From positions 1,520,971-1,584,970 of the forward strand of contig NZ_KI530762.1 of the NCBI RefSeq assembly GCF_000488275.1: a DNA stretch of 64,000 nucleotides. Reading direction: 5' to 3'. Below are positions 1 through 9,937 of this stretch, one piece after another. Below the pieces are notes generated by a model. The model was not told the DNA's origin and did no database searches. It was given only the letters and a program-made list of their open reading frames with translations. This DNA is from Acinetobacter brisouii CIP 110357 (GTDB lineage: Bacteria; Pseudomonadota; Gammaproteobacteria; Pseudomonadales; Moraxellaceae). Every line of letters starts with the position of its first letter. The first letter of the stretch is position 1. The translations under genes were made by a program, and so were the position numbers.

Positions 1-421
1 CCCTGATAAAGCACAAGATAAAGATCAAGCACTCATCAAATCGAGTGCAATTAATCAAGCCTATAAAGTTCTGTCTCATGTCGACAGCCGCGCTGCTTAT
101 TTGCTCTCGCTTAAAAAACAAGATCATGGTCTTGATCAATCGATTCATGATTTTGAATTTTTACAATCAGCACTTGAAATTCGTGAACAACTCGATGAAG
201 CACAAAATCCAGAACAGCTCCACTCTTTAAAAGATGAAGTAAATCAATGGATTGACGGTTTAGTTCGTGAATTTAAAATCGATTATGATGATGAAGACTG
301 GGGTGAAGCACGCGATACTGTACGCAAGTTACGTTTCTTCCAGCGCGTCATGAATGACATTGATAAAGCTGAAGATCAGTTACTTGATGATGAACAGTAT
401 GATCTGGATGATGATTTTTAA
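1..421 (+). CDS. hscB: Co-chaperone HscB, C-terminal part (5' end outside window)
   Basis: The frame is open from base 2 and begins inside the J-domain: the first residues are PDK, the end of the HPDK signature. The rest is the acidic helical C-terminal domain that binds the IscU scaffold, ending in a run of Asp residues. HscB is the J-protein that delivers IscU with its iron-sulfur cluster to the Hsp70 HscA and stimulates its ATPase. About 139 residues are visible, so roughly the first 30 are missing. It lies 25 bp upstream of hscA, as in the isc operons of other gamma-proteobacteria, and the three genes hscB-hscA-fdx are probably co-transcribed. Confidence 0.95.
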   Translation, partial: PDKAQDKDQALIKSSAINQAYKVLSHVDSRAAYLLSLKKQDHGLDQSIHDFEFLQSALEIREQLDEAQNPEQLHSLKDEVNQWIDGLVREFKIDYDDEDWGEARDTVRKLRFFQRVMNDIDKAEDQLLDDEQYDLDDDF

Positions 422-446
422 TTTTTATATTCAAGGATTTTAACAG

Positions 447-2312
447 ATGGCTCTCTTGCAAATTGCTGAACCTGGTCAGTCAAGTGCGCCTCACGAACAC
501 CGTGTTGCGATTGGTATTGATTTAGGCACAACGCACTCTTTGGTTGCCACTGTACGCTCAGGCCAAGCTAAAGTTTTACAAGATGAACATGGTCGGGTGT
601 TATTGCCATCGATTGTGCATTATGCAAAAGAACAAAATGCTTATGGCGAGGAAGCCAAACCATTTGTTACTCGCGATCCTAAAAACACCATTGTTTCAGT
701 CAAACGGTTTATGGGTCGGTCTAAAGCAGATATCAAATTTCAACATCCGTACGAACTGGTTGGCGCAGACAATGAAATGCCTGCATTCCAAACCAATGCT
801 GGACCAAAAACACCTGTTGAAATTTCTGCTGATATTTTAAAGCAACTCAAACTCCGTGCCGAAGACAGTATTCAGCAGCCTATTACAGGCGCTGTGATTA
901 CTGTGCCTGCATATTTTGATGAAGCACAACGTCAAGCAACGCGTGATGCCGCTCAGCTTGCAGGCTTAAATGTTTTACGTCTCCTCAATGAACCTACAGC
1001 CGCAGCGGTTGCCTATGGTTTAGACCAGGAAACCAATTTATCTACTGACCGTAACTATGTCATTTATGACCTCGGCGGTGGTACATTTGACGTGTCGATT
1101 TTGCGCTTCTCGCAAGGCGTGTTTGAAGTTCTTGCCACAGGTGGACATACTGCACTCGGCGGTGATGATCTTGACCGTTTAATCGTAAAATGGGCAAAAA
1201 AACAGCTTAATCTCGATGAGCTTGACGATGCTGAACATGCCCACTTTATGGTGACAGCACGTAAAGCCAAAGAACAGCTTTCTGAGCAAGCACAAGTTCA
1301 ACTGCACTTGCTTGACCAAGTCATCACTTTAAATCGCCCAACATTTGAATCAATTATTCAGGTAGCACTTGAGCGTACCATTACTGTCTGCAAACGTGTA
1401 CTACGTGATGCCAAACTTGAGCTCAGCGATATTCAGAATGTCGTGCTCGTTGGTGGCTCAACACGTTCATATGCCGTACAAAACGTGGTTGCGGAAGTTT
1501 TCCAGCAAGAGCCTTTATGTACCATCAACCCAGATGAAGTGGTAGCAATTGGCGCAGCAATTACTGCGAATCAATTGGTTGGCAATAGCCAAGATGGTTC
1601 ATTACTGCTTGATGTTACCCCCCTGTCTTTAGGTCTAGAAACCATGGGTGGACTGGTTGAGCGTCTGATTTCACGTAATACCGCCATTCCTGTAGCGCGT
1701 CGTCAAGAATTTACGACCTATCAAGATGGTCAAAGTGCCATGTTGATTCATGTGGTACAAGGTGAGCGAGATCTGGTTGAGCACTGCCGTTCTTTAGGTC
1801 GATTTGTGCTGCGTGGTATTCCGCCAATGACCGCAGGTCAGGCACGTATTGAAGTGACCTTCCAAGTTGATGCTGATGGTCTTTTGGCTGTATCTGCACG
1901 TGAAACTACATCAGGCGTCGAAGCACATATTGATATTAAACCGTCTTACGGTTTATCCGATACCGATATGGAACGCTTACTCCTTGAAGGTTTCCAACAT
2001 GCCGAAGAAGATAAACAGCTTCGTCACTTGCAAGAAACCAAAGTTGAAGCGCAACGTGAACTTGAAGCGCTGACTCAAGCACTGAAAACAGATGCCAATT
2101 TACTCAATGACACCCAGCTCAGTGAGTTGCAGCAAGCTCAGCAAAAACTTGCTGACCAGTTGCAAGGTCAGGATCTCCAAGCCATTGAGCAAGCTGTCAA
2201 CCAGCTTAAAGTTCACAGTGATGCTTTTGCTGCGTTACGTATGAACCGACACATTGACCATGCCCTCAAAGGCACTAAACTAGATGACTGGTCAAACTCA
2301 ACTTCTGAATAG
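447..2312 (+). CDS. hscA: Fe-S assembly Hsp70 chaperone HscA
   Basis: A 621-residue Hsp70-family protein, close to the usual HscA length (about 616-620). The N-terminal ATPase domain shows the phosphate-binding loop [13 protein letters not shown] near residues 22-34 and a second loop, [12 protein letters not shown], near residue 210. The substrate-binding domain follows from about residue 390, then a Gln/Leu-rich helical lid. HscA uses ATP to move iron-sulfur clusters from IscU to target proteins, helped by HscB. It lies between hscB and fdx, 8 bp before fdx. Position and the short N-terminal extension distinguish it from DnaK. Confidence 0.96.
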   Translation: MALLQIAEPGQSSAPHEHRVAIGIDLGTTHSLVATVRSGQAKVLQDEHGRVLLPSIVHYAKEQNAYGEEAKPFVTRDPKNTIVSVKRFMGRSKADIKFQHPYELVGADNEMPAFQTNAGPKTPVEISADILKQLKLRAEDSIQQPITGAVITVPAYFDEAQRQATRDAAQLAGLNVLRLLNEPTAAAVAYGLDQETNLSTDRNYVIYDLGGGTFDVSILRFSQGVFEVLATGGHTALGGDDLDRLIVKWAKKQLNLDELDDAEHAHFMVTARKAKEQLSEQAQVQLHLLDQVITLNRPTFESIIQVALERTITVCKRVLRDAKLELSDIQNVVLVGGSTRSYAVQNVVAEVFQQEPLCTINPDEVVAIGAAITANQLVGNSQDGSLLLDVTPLSLGLETMGGLVERLISRNTAIPVARRQEFTTYQDGQSAMLIHVVQGERDLVEHCRSLGRFVLRGIPPMTAGQARIEVTFQVDADGLLAVSARETTSGVEAHIDIKPSYGLSDTDMERLLLEGFQHAEEDKQLRHLQETKVEAQRELEALTQALKTDANLLNDTQLSELQQAQQKLADQLQGQDLQAIEQAVNQLKVHSDAFAALRMNRHIDHALKGTKLDDWSNSTSE

Positions 2313-2320
2313 GTAAAGAT

Positions 2321-2659
2321 ATGCCACGTATTAAAGTTCTTCCGCATGCTCAGATTTGCCCTGAAGGTGCAGAGTTTGAAGTCGAAAATCACAGTAATTT
2401 ATGTGAAAGCTTACTCAAAAATGGTATCAAGATTGAACATGCTTGTGACATGTCTTGTGCATGCACCACTTGCCATGTAATTGTTCGTCGCGGGTTTGAC
2501 AGTCTGGAAGAGATGAATGATGTTGAAGCTGACTTGCTTGATCGTGCATGGGGTTTAGAGCCTGATTCACGCTTGTCTTGTCAGGTGAAGGTGGAAAATG
2601 AGGATTTGGAAGTTGAAATTCCAAAATACACCATCAACCATGCATCAGAAAATCACTAA
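2321..2659 (+). CDS. fdx: ISC-type [2Fe-2S] ferredoxin
   Basis: A 112-residue adrenodoxin-type ferredoxin. The cluster ligands are visible as C42, C48, C51 and C87, the same spacing as in E. coli Fdx, with an extra cysteine at 46 as in that family. It supplies electrons for iron-sulfur cluster assembly on IscU. It follows hscA by 8 bp and ends the visible isc segment. The next gene is convergent and ends only 3 bp away, leaving no room for a separate terminator. Confidence 0.95.
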   Translation: MPRIKVLPHAQICPEGAEFEVENHSNLCESLLKNGIKIEHACDMSCACTTCHVIVRRGFDSLEEMNDVEADLLDRAWGLEPDSRLSCQVKVENEDLEVEIPKYTINHASENH

Positions 2660-2662
2660 GCC

Positions 2663-4165
2663 TTAGGCTTTATCGGACTCAAAGCCACCGAGCTTTGAGC
2701 CCGAATCTTGCACTTCATCACGCGTATCTAAACGCGCAATTCCCTGCTCTGTCGTCAAGTCATGCTGGGTTTGAATACGCTCTTTCATTTGTTCCAAGAC
2801 ATCAAGCAACTGCTGATATTCATAGTGCTGCACTTCATCCAGATTTAACAACAGATGAAAGCCTTTGTATTCATAGTCAAACCATTGCTGTAGATCGGAA
2901 CGAATTCCTGTGTATTTATCAATAACTTGCCAAGTTTTTATTGGCTCACTCAACCCTTTAAGCTGCATCAGTTCTTTCGGAACGCAAACAAATTCATCTT
3001 TGACTAAACGATAAGTTTCATCAGCAATCAAAATTTCGTCTGGATGTGCTGCTGCCTGTAAACGTGCTGCCAAGTTGACATCATGACCAATCAGCGTATA
3101 TGACATTCGATAGTCTGAGCCGTAATTTCCAACGTGGCAATAACCAGTACTCACCCCCATACGAATGTGCAACTCAGGAAAGCCCATTTTTAGCCAGCGT
3201 TCACGCAGTACATGCATTTGCTGACGCATGGTAATTGCCATTTCTATACAATGTTTGGCATCTTGCTCTACACCTCGCGATTGTGGATCACCAAAGAAAA
3301 TCAGCATACCATCGCCAATAAACTTATCTAAGGTGCCCTCATAACGCTTGGCAATTTCAGCCATATGACTCAGGTAGTCATTTAAGACAAATGCCAGATC
3401 ATCTGGAATCAGTTTTTCAGCCAATTGAGTAAAACCAATCACGTCTGAAAAAAACACGGTCATTTTTTTACGCTTATAATCAATTTTCGCTTGAGTATCA
3501 CCACGCATAATTGATTGCCATAACTGCAACGGCGCATAACGACTGAGCTGATTGGAAAACTGAATATAACGGTTCATCTGTTCCTGATAATAATCTTTGG
3601 TTGTTATCAGGTTTTTTAATGCTTTCTTATTAAAATAATTGGTTACGCCAAAGCAGGCACAAAAACAGATAAAACTATAAATAGTCAAATAAATACTGGC
3701 ATCTTCAAAATAATTTTCAAATCCAAAAAATAAAAAAGCACTGACATAAAAAGTCATGACAGCACATAGAAAGCCAAGACTGTAGCCAACAAAAGAAATT
3801 TTATTGAATGAAGTTGATAAATACCAAAACGATGCGAGTATTAAGCCACTAAAAACGAAAGATAAATGTACCGCCGATAAAGCTACCGCTATGACACACG
3901 AGTCCAGAACAAAAACAATTTGTTTAATTTGGTGGCGCGTAAATTTATGTTTTGTAAGTGTAAATATACAAAGTATTGCAACAAAAACAGCTGCTGAAAA
4001 AATGCTAACCACATAATGCTGAAATTGTAGAGGCATCGGAAAATAGTAGAGTAACACACCAAACGAAAGCATGAGATAAGCAATGAATCTATACACACTT
4101 TCCAGCACAAACTTATTATTTACATTCCGCTCAAATGGCACCTTTGCCCCACCTCTAAGCAACAT
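2663..4165 (-). CDS. Membrane-bound class III adenylate/guanylate cyclase
   Basis: A 500-residue protein. The first about 190 residues contain roughly six hydrophobic segments, then a short linker, then a class III nucleotide cyclase domain (about residues 220-400). The domain shows FFSDVIGFT with the first metal-binding Asp, KFIGDGML with the second Asp and an adenine-type Lys, and VNLAARL near the transition-state Asn/Arg. It should make cAMP from ATP at the inner membrane; the metal and Asn/Arg residues are intact, so it looks active. A tail of about 90 residues after the domain has no recognised motif. It is convergent with fdx. The substrate (ATP rather than GTP) is inferred from the Lys only. 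Confidence 0.85.
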   Translation of the reverse strand: MLLRGGAKVPFERNVNNKFVLESVYRFIAYLMLSFGVLLYYFPMPLQFQHYVVSIFSAAVFVAILCIFTLTKHKFTRHQIKQIVFVLDSCVIAVALSAVHLSFVFSGLILASFWYLSTSFNKISFVGYSLGFLCAVMTFYVSAFLFFGFENYFEDASIYLTIYSFICFCACFGVTNYFNKKALKNLITTKDYYQEQMNRYIQFSNQLSRYAPLQLWQSIMRGDTQAKIDYKRKKMTVFFSDVIGFTQLAEKLIPDDLAFVLNDYLSHMAEIAKRYEGTLDKFIGDGMLIFFGDPQSRGVEQDAKHCIEMAITMRQQMHVLRERWLKMGFPELHIRMGVSTGYCHVGNYGSDYRMSYTLIGHDVNLAARLQAAAHPDEILIADETYRLVKDEFVCVPKELMQLKGLSEPIKTWQVIDKYTGIRSDLQQWFDYEYKGFHLLLNLDEVQHYEYQQLLDVLEQMKERIQTQHDLTTEQGIARLDTRDEVQDSGSKLGGFESDKA

Positions 4166-4182
4166 TATGTGGATAAATGAAA

Positions 4183-4617
4183 TTAGTCCATTCGCCAGTC
4201 AAATGGCATTTCACCCTGACCACGTAGTGCCAGCATTAATGTCTGACGCATATGTGCCAATACATCGTTGCTATATGGCACTGCAGGTAAACCCCAAACA
4301 GGTTTTGGCCAAGCAACATCATTTTGATAACGTACAATATGATGAAAATGTAGTTGCGGTACCATGTTACCCAATGCTGCCACATTCATTTTATCGGCGC
4401 GGAATACACGTGATAGCTGACTCGATAACCAGCTTGACTCGCGCAGGAACTGTTCCTGATCGGCTTGGCTGAGTTCATACAGTTCGGTAATTCCTGGTAC
4501 ACGAGGAACCAAAATTAACCAAGGAAATTGCATATCGTTCATTAAACGACAAGTTGATAATGGAAAATCACCAACCAAAAAAGTATCTTGCGCAAGTTGC
4601 GGATGTAAACTAAACAT
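4183..4617 (-). CDS. HIT family protein (nucleotide hydrolase/transferase)
   Basis: A 144-residue histidine-triad protein. The triad region reads QLHFHHIVR: the catalytic middle His and the third His are present, while the first position is Gln instead of His, a substitution seen in part of the bacterial HIT group. HIT proteins hydrolyse nucleoside phosphoramidates or dinucleoside polyphosphates; the substrate here cannot be told. It lies 17 bp upstream of the cyclase gene in the same direction. The 144-residue length fits the single-domain family. Confidence 0.85.
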   Translation of the reverse strand: MFSLHPQLAQDTFLVGDFPLSTCRLMNDMQFPWLILVPRVPGITELYELSQADQEQFLRESSWLSSQLSRVFRADKMNVAALGNMVPQLHFHHIVRYQNDVAWPKPVWGLPAVPYSNDVLAHMRQTLMLALRGQGEMPFDWRMD

Positions 4618-4703
4618 ATCTTTATAAATGGTAAAAATAACGAAAAGTGGTTTTATACTAACATATCCATCCTGACATGAATATGAACGGATTGTGCTTT
4701 ATC

Positions 4704-4738
4704 GCTCGAATATACGCGATTAGGCGATATATTCGAGC
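4704..4738. repeat. Inverted repeat downstream of mfd
   Basis: GCTCGAATATACGC and GCGATATATTCGAGC form a stem of about 14 bp with one bulge and a 6-nt loop, between the end of mfd and the HIT gene promoter area. There is no T-run on either side, so it is not a classical intrinsic terminator. It may protect the 3' end of the mfd message or be a weak terminator. Confidence 0.6.
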
Positions 4739-4748
4739 CACGAAAAAA

Positions 4749-7700
4749 CTAGCTTGCAGGTAATTCCCGAATCAGTTGTGCCAAGACATCGTGCATAAAA
4801 CGAATACGTTTTTCATAGTCTTCCAGCATCACCATTATTTTCAGGCGCTGTCCGCCATCCATACGAAAATACGTTGGCTGACGCTGCATCATCTGAATAA
4901 TACTAATGGCTTGTACAGGCGTATCAGGTGAAAACTCAACATAACCGCCATTGCTATTTATATCAATTTTAACAATACCCAGTTGCTCCGCCTGAATTCG
5001 GATTTCATGCACGCTAAACAACTGTTTCACAGCGACAGGTAAAATCCCAAAACGGTCAATCAACTCCATACGGATATTGTCGAGTTTTTCCTGACTATTG
5101 GTATTGCTGATGCGTTTGTAAAACAGTAACCGCTGATGCACATCGCCCAAATAATCATCAGGAATGAGTGCAGGCATATGCAAGTTGATTTCCGCAGTCA
5201 AACTTAGCGGTGCATCAAAGTTTGGTGTTCGACCTTGCTGAATGGCTTTGGTGGCTTTTTCCAGCATTTCCATATACAGACTAAAACCAATCGCTTGCAT
5301 TGACCCACTTTGTTTTTCACCCAGTAGCTCACCTGCACCACGAATCTCCAGATCTTCGGTTGCCAACATAAAACCTGCACCCAAAGTTGAAGCACGTTGA
5401 ATAGCATCCAGACGTTTCTCTGCATCACCCTTCAAACCTTTAATCGAAGGAACCATGAGGTAGGCATAGGCTTGATGATGTGATCGACCCACACGACCAC
5501 GAAGCTGATGCAACTGAGCCAGTCCGAGCTTATCGGCACGCTCAATAATCATGGTGTTGGCGTTAGGCACATCAATGCCCGTTTCCACAATAGTTGAACA
5601 CACCAGGACATTGTATTCTTTATGGTAGAACTGCTGCATGACTTGTTCCAGTTCGCGCTCACGCATTTGTCCATGCGCGACTGCAACCCGCGCTTCAGGC
5701 ACTAAATGGCGAAGATTTTCCGCTGTACGCTCAATGGTATCGACTTCATTGTGCAAGAAATACACTTGCCCGCCACGCAGCAATTCACGCAAAATCGCTT
5801 CTTTAATCGTGGCATCAGTCTGTTCTTGTACAAAAGTTTTCACGGCTAAACGGCGTGCAGGTGGCGTCGCGATAATCGATAAATCACGCATGCCACTAAA
5901 TGACATATTTAAGGTTCGTGGAATTGGCGTGGCAGTCAGTGTCAGCATGTCCACATCGGCACGCAAAGCTTTAATCCGCTCTTTATCCCGCACCCCAAAG
6001 CGGTGTTCTTCATCGACAATCATTAAACCCAGATCTTTGAACTGGATATTTTCCTGCAAGATTTTGTGCGTACCAATCACAATATCAACCTTGCCTTCTG
6101 CGAGATCTTCAATGACTTTTTGATGAGTTTTACTTGAACCAAACCGCGATAACACTTCGATTCGAATCGGCCAGTCAGCAAAACGGTCTTTAAATGATTC
6201 ATAATGCTGCTGCGCTAGCAGTGTGGTGGGTACAAGTACCGCAACCTGTTTCGAGTTCTGTACGGCGACAAACGCTGCACGCATTGCCACTTCGGTTTTG
6301 CCAAAACCCACATCGCCACAAACCAAACGATCCATCGGTTTGGCTTGTTGCATATCATATAACGTAGCTTCAATGGCATTGGCCTGATCCAGAGTTTCTT
6401 CATAGGCGAAACCACTGGCAAACTGCATATACATGCCCTGATCTAGCTCAAAACCAAAACCTGGCTTGGATTGGCGGCGCGCCTGAATATGTAAAAGCTC
6501 AGCAGCGACATCATGAATTTGTTCCAGCGCCTTACGTTTGGCTTTATTCCATGCATCATTACCCAGTTTATGTAAAGGTGCTAAATCTGGGTCACCTCCA
6601 CTATAACGGCTAATCAGATTCAGGTTCGATACAGGCACATAGATTTTCGCACCATCTGCATAATCAAGCTGTAAAAATTCATGTTCCTGATTATCAATAG
6701 TTAAATTGACCAAGCCCGCATAACGCCCCACCCCATGATCAATGTGAACCACAGGTGCGCCAATGCTCAGCTCGGTTAAACTGCGAACCAGAAACTCTTC
6801 AGAAATTTCCTGCTGACGCTTGCGGCGACGCTGTACAACCCGATGTTCATACAACTGATTTTCAGAAATCACCGCGAGATGATCATGAATCACCAATCCA
6901 CGATCTAAAGGCGCATTGGTAATTGCAATCGAATATTGTTCTTTTAAAAACTGCTGAAACGAATCAACTTGTGGAATATCACCAAAGCTTGAACGCAAGG
7001 CATCTTTTAAGGTTTCACGGCGCCCAGCACTTTCTGCAACCAATAACACAGGATAACTCACCGCGTCGACATACTGCTTAACGTGAATAAATGGTCGTTC
7101 TAACTTGGCATCCACAGGCAGTTTTGGCAGTGCATCAGTGGCAAGATTGATTGCCCCTGCCTTTTCAGCAATCGGATCAACTGAAACCACAATACGGCGA
7201 AACTGATTGACCTGCTCCAGAACCTGCTGTGGCTTTAAAAATAAATCCTCTGGAGGCAACAATGGCTGATCAACATTATGACGGCGGTCTTCATAACGCC
7301 GATACACATCTTGCCAGAACTGGGTCAGCCCTTCATCGAGATCATCGGTATTAATCACAATAGTCTGTTCAGGAAAGTAACTGCTGAGCATACTTTCCTG
7401 TTGCATCGCCGTTTTTTCAAAGAATAAAGGCAGATAAAACTCCAAACCAGAAGATGCGATTCCTTCTAACGCATCCTGATAAATTGGGTTTTTCTTTGGG
7501 TTTGCAGTTGGAAAACTTTCCGCATAACGTTCACGAAACAGCGCGCGAGCTTCTTTAAGTGGAAATTCTTTAGCGGGTAAAATACGGAATTGCTGAATGG
7601 TTTGCGTGGTACGCTGGGTTTCAGGGTCAAAATATTTTAACGTGTCAATTTCGTCATCAAATAAATCAATGCGGATCGGTGCTTCCTGACCTGAAGCATA

Positions 7701-8219
7701 AACATCGACAATGCTGCCGCGTACCGCAAATTCACCATGATCATACACGGTGTCAACAAGTTGATAACCTGCTTGAATCAAACGCTTTTTTTGTTGTTCT
7801 AGATCAAATTTTTGACCAACTTTTAAATCAAAATGCGCACCGAGTACCCAAGACACAGGTGCAACGCGCTGGGCAAAGGTCGATGCTGAAACCAGTAAAA
7901 TGCCTTGCTGTGGCATATTGGCTAAAATAGCCAGTCGTTCCGAGACAATATCTTGATGTGGAGATAACCGATCATAAGGCAAAATTTCCCAATCTGGGAA
8001 AATAGTTGGTTTTAGCCCATAAAACTCAAGTTCACTTTCTAACTGTGCCAAATGCTGATTGTTGCGTGCAATCAGTACAAATAAATGCGGAAATTGTTCA
8101 GCAATTTCTTTAAATAATAGCGCACCCGCTGAACCAAGTAGCCCACCAACCCAGCGTTTTTCATGCTGTTTAAATTGGTTGAGTTTTAGTGCAGAAATTT
8201 CTTTGGTAAAAATAGACAT
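4749..8219 (-). CDS. mfd: Transcription-repair coupling factor Mfd
   Basis: About 1,156 residues from the chosen start, matching the usual 1,150. Mfd is a DNA translocase that pushes stalled RNA polymerase off lesions and recruits UvrA. The N-terminal part is the UvrB-like module; the middle carries the RNA polymerase interaction region. The C-terminal half is a RecG-like SF2 helicase with Walker A GDVGFGKTEVAMRA, the Walker B box MIVDEEHRFGV and the TATPIPRTL motif. The final TRCF domain is complete. An in-frame ATG lies 27 bp upstream (8246); the MSIFTKEI start is preferred because it agrees with the family's N-terminus, but neither has a clear ribosome binding site. Confidence 0.96.
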   Translation of the reverse strand: MSIFTKEISALKLNQFKQHEKRWVGGLLGSAGALLFKEIAEQFPHLFVLIARNNQHLAQLESELEFYGLKPTIFPDWEILPYDRLSPHQDIVSERLAILANMPQQGILLVSASTFAQRVAPVSWVLGAHFDLKVGQKFDLEQQKKRLIQAGYQLVDTVYDHGEFAVRGSIVDVYASGQEAPIRIDLFDDEIDTLKYFDPETQRTTQTIQQFRILPAKEFPLKEARALFRERYAESFPTANPKKNPIYQDALEGIASSGLEFYLPLFFEKTAMQQESMLSSYFPEQTIVINTDDLDEGLTQFWQDVYRRYEDRRHNVDQPLLPPEDLFLKPQQVLEQVNQFRRIVVSVDPIAEKAGAINLATDALPKLPVDAKLERPFIHVKQYVDAVSYPVLLVAESAGRRETLKDALRSSFGDIPQVDSFQQFLKEQYSIAITNAPLDRGLVIHDHLAVISENQLYEHRVVQRRRKRQQEISEEFLVRSLTELSIGAPVVHIDHGVGRYAGLVNLTIDNQEHEFLQLDYADGAKIYVPVSNLNLISRYSGGDPDLAPLHKLGNDAWNKAKRKALEQIHDVAAELLHIQARRQSKPGFGFELDQGMYMQFASGFAYEETLDQANAIEATLYDMQQAKPMDRLVCGDVGFGKTEVAMRAAFVAVQNSKQVAVLVPTTLLAQQHYESFKDRFADWPIRIEVLSRFGSSKTHQKVIEDLAEGKVDIVIGTHKILQENIQFKDLGLMIVDEEHRFGVRDKERIKALRADVDMLTLTATPIPRTLNMSFSGMRDLSIIATPPARRLAVKTFVQEQTDATIKEAILRELLRGGQVYFLHNEVDTIERTAENLRHLVPEARVAVAHGQMRERELEQVMQQFYHKEYNVLVCSTIVETGIDVPNANTMIIERADKLGLAQLHQLRGRVGRSHHQAYAYLMVPSIKGLKGDAEKRLDAIQRASTLGAGFMLATEDLEIRGAGELLGEKQSGSMQAIGFSLYMEMLEKATKAIQQGRTPNFDAPLSLTAEINLHMPALIPDDYLGDVHQRLLFYKRISNTNSQEKLDNIRMELIDRFGILPVAVKQLFSVHEIRIQAEQLGIVKIDINSNGGYVEFSPDTPVQAISIIQMMQRQPTYFRMDGGQRLKIMVMLEDYEKRIRFMHDVLAQLIRELPAS

Positions 8220-8246
8220 GGAATCAAGTTTTAGTCCGTTTTTCAT

Positions 8247-9032
8247 AGGCTAAATACTATCATGTCTACTCTAGGCTGTTCAGAATATTGCACTAAATTT
8301 CAGATTAATCTTTAAAATTTCCTGATGTTCGTGACATAAAAAATAGATTCAATGACCCAGCCAAATTTCAGTTCTGACAACACTTCACTTTTAAAAAAAT
8401 AATGGATAGATTTAAACCAAAAAATTAATTTAGGACATAAAATGTCAAATATTGGCAATAAGAAGATGCCGATCTAACTTCAAAACAAATAAACTGTTCG
8501 GCTCAAGAGTTCTGTGGACTGTTATACGGATTCTATTTCCTCATGATTTATACTTTTTTATATTTTTGCCATAAAGAAAAATGGATAAAAATGCCTAATT
8601 CACACATAGATTTCATGAGACATGTTCACATAAAATTCACTTGAGCAAATAAACATCTCAGGTTAAAGCCAATATTTTATAAAAATATGTTCAATAGCAT
8701 TGGTGTAATAAATCAGGAAATATATTTTTCAATTGGCTAAAAAGTTAGATTTAATTCTGATAATTCAATCTAAAGATTATTGTTTTTAAAACCATTTAAT
8801 AAGAAAAACAAATAGCGCATATAAAAAAGCTTGAATATAGTTTTATTTCATGTATAGTTAGTCTAACTAGAAAAAAAGTATTGTTTAGTAAATCTTCTTT
8901 AAGTATCGTAGTTTTAGTCATAATCCTCCGTTTTTTTAAGATCTTAAGCTCAATCCTTATTATTTTTCAAAGTTAGAAATAGTCATTTAAATTTCGAAAT
9001 GGCTTAAAACTCTTAAAACTCATAGGTATATT
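8247..9032. other. 786-bp AT-rich intergenic region
   Basis: No convincing coding sequence on either strand. It holds the start regions of mfd (leftward) and of the cold-shock gene (rightward). The right quarter is interpreted as the promoter and leader of the cold-shock gene. Near 8561-8591 there is a short palindrome that resembles two others at 26.2 and 26.6 kb. Confidence 0.6.
8831..8858 (+). promoter_or_regulatory. Candidate sigma-70 promoter of the cold-shock gene
   Basis: TTGAAT (8831-8836) and TATAGT (8853-8858) are separated by 16 bp. Transcription would start near 8865, giving a leader of about 165 nt before the ATG at 9033. That is close to the roughly 160-nt leader of E. coli cspA, whose structure controls cold induction. 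The leader role is inference. Confidence 0.5.
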
Positions 9033-9248
9033 ATGTCTAATTCTAATACAGTAACTGGTACAGTAAAGTGGTTTAACGAAACTAAAGGTTTTGGTTTCAT
9101 TCAACAAGAATCTGGTCCAGACGTATTTGCTCATTTTAGCGAAATCGCTAATTCAGGTTTCAAGACTTTATTTGAAGGTCAACAAGTATCATTCAGCATC
9201 GCTCAAGGTCAAAAAGGCCCAAATGCTGTAAATATTGTTGCTCTATAA
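9033..9248 (+). CDS. Cold-shock protein, CspA family
   Basis: A 71-residue single cold-shock domain. RNP1 reads KGFGFIQ and RNP2 reads DVFAHFS, with the conserved N-terminal GTVKWFN. These proteins bind single-stranded RNA/DNA and melt mRNA structure. It is monocistronic, with a long leader and a clear terminator 16 bp after the stop codon. Which csp paralogue it is cannot be told, and cold induction is not shown by sequence alone. Confidence 0.95.
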   Translation: MSNSNTVTGTVKWFNETKGFGFIQQESGPDVFAHFSEIANSGFKTLFEGQQVSFSIAQGQKGPNAVNIVAL

Positions 9249-9264
9249 TAATATTTAATCAAAT

Positions 9265-9295
9265 AAAAAAGTACGTACATCGTACTTTTTTATTT
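9265..9295 (+). terminator. Intrinsic terminator after the cold-shock gene
   Basis: AAAAAAGTACG and CGTACTTTTTT pair around a TACAT loop, followed by a T-rich tract. The flanking A-run makes it potentially bidirectional. Confidence 0.85.
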
Positions 9296-9317
9296 CAAAA
9301 AATCTAAAATATCTTAA

Positions 9318-9342
9318 TATTTATTCCATAATGGAATAAATA
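9318..9342. promoter_or_regulatory. 25-bp perfect palindrome, operator-like
   Basis: Twelve bases on each side of one central base are exactly complementary; the core is TTCCATAATGGAA. It is AT-rich with no G/C stem and no T-run, so it reads as a protein-binding site rather than a terminator. It sits 20 bp upstream of a TTG-start small ORF and 23 bp after the cold-shock terminator. The binding protein is unknown. Confidence 0.55.
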
Positions 9343-9362
9343 CAATAACACTTGGTGTAACA

Positions 9363-9593
9363 TTGAATCAAAATCATAACATTATTGCAAAATCTATAAA
9401 TGGTACAGAAATTTTAGTATCACTCGTTCCTTTAAACAAAACACAAAGTACACGCACTGGATTTAAATCAATTGAAGTCGGCAAAAGAGTATTACTTGAA
9501 TCTGGAATTGAAGTCGATTTAAATTTGGATGGTCGTAGTTTTTACACTGAATTAAATCAGTTATTTAAATTAAATTACAGAGTTATTATTTAA
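9363..9593 (+). CDS. Hypothetical small protein (76 aa), TTG start
   Basis: A 76-residue ORF with no recognised domain, mixed polar composition and no signal peptide or membrane segment. The start is a TTG with only a weak GGTG upstream, so translation is uncertain. It has an internal stretch rich in Gly, Glu, Leu and Asp suggesting a small beta-rich fold. The position directly behind a 25-bp palindrome supports a real, regulated gene. No function can be assigned. Confidence 0.45.
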   Translation: MNQNHNIIAKSINGTEILVSLVPLNKTQSTRTGFKSIEVGKRVLLESGIEVDLNLDGRSFYTELNQLFKLNYRVII

Positions 9594-9937
9594 ACTCGTA
9601 TTTTAATCGTTAAAATTTAGTTAATTTGTATCATGTGATGCAACATGATAACAAATTTACTGAACACCCTTCCCTACATTTTAATATTCTTCTCACCCTG
9701 CTTTTTGTTTTATTATTTTTTCTTAGCTAGAAAAATCCTTTTCAAGTTTAAATGAACACATAAAATAGTTATCAGGATAATTTAAAACTATTCATTATTT
9801 TTAAAGCTATATGGATAATCACTCATCCATTCAAATACTTCTAAAAATCTAAAACTAATTATAAAATTCTATTCAACATCCCTCATAAGTGCTTATTTCA
9901 TACAGTTTAGATTTTAATTGAATATTCATGGCTTAAA
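9594..9937. other. Gene-free AT-rich spacer
   Basis: 344 bp between two convergent genes. I see no coding sequence, no clear terminator and no notable repeat. Confidence 0.5.

Noticed and set aside
4083-4472. 129-codon plus-strand ORF over the HIT gene and the cyclase start
   Set aside because: The minus-strand HIT and cyclase frames have motifs; this one has none.
5638-6123. 161-codon plus-strand ORF inside mfd
   Set aside because: It lies wholly opposite the conserved helicase region of mfd, with Ser/Arg-rich composition typical of an antisense frame and no family similarity.
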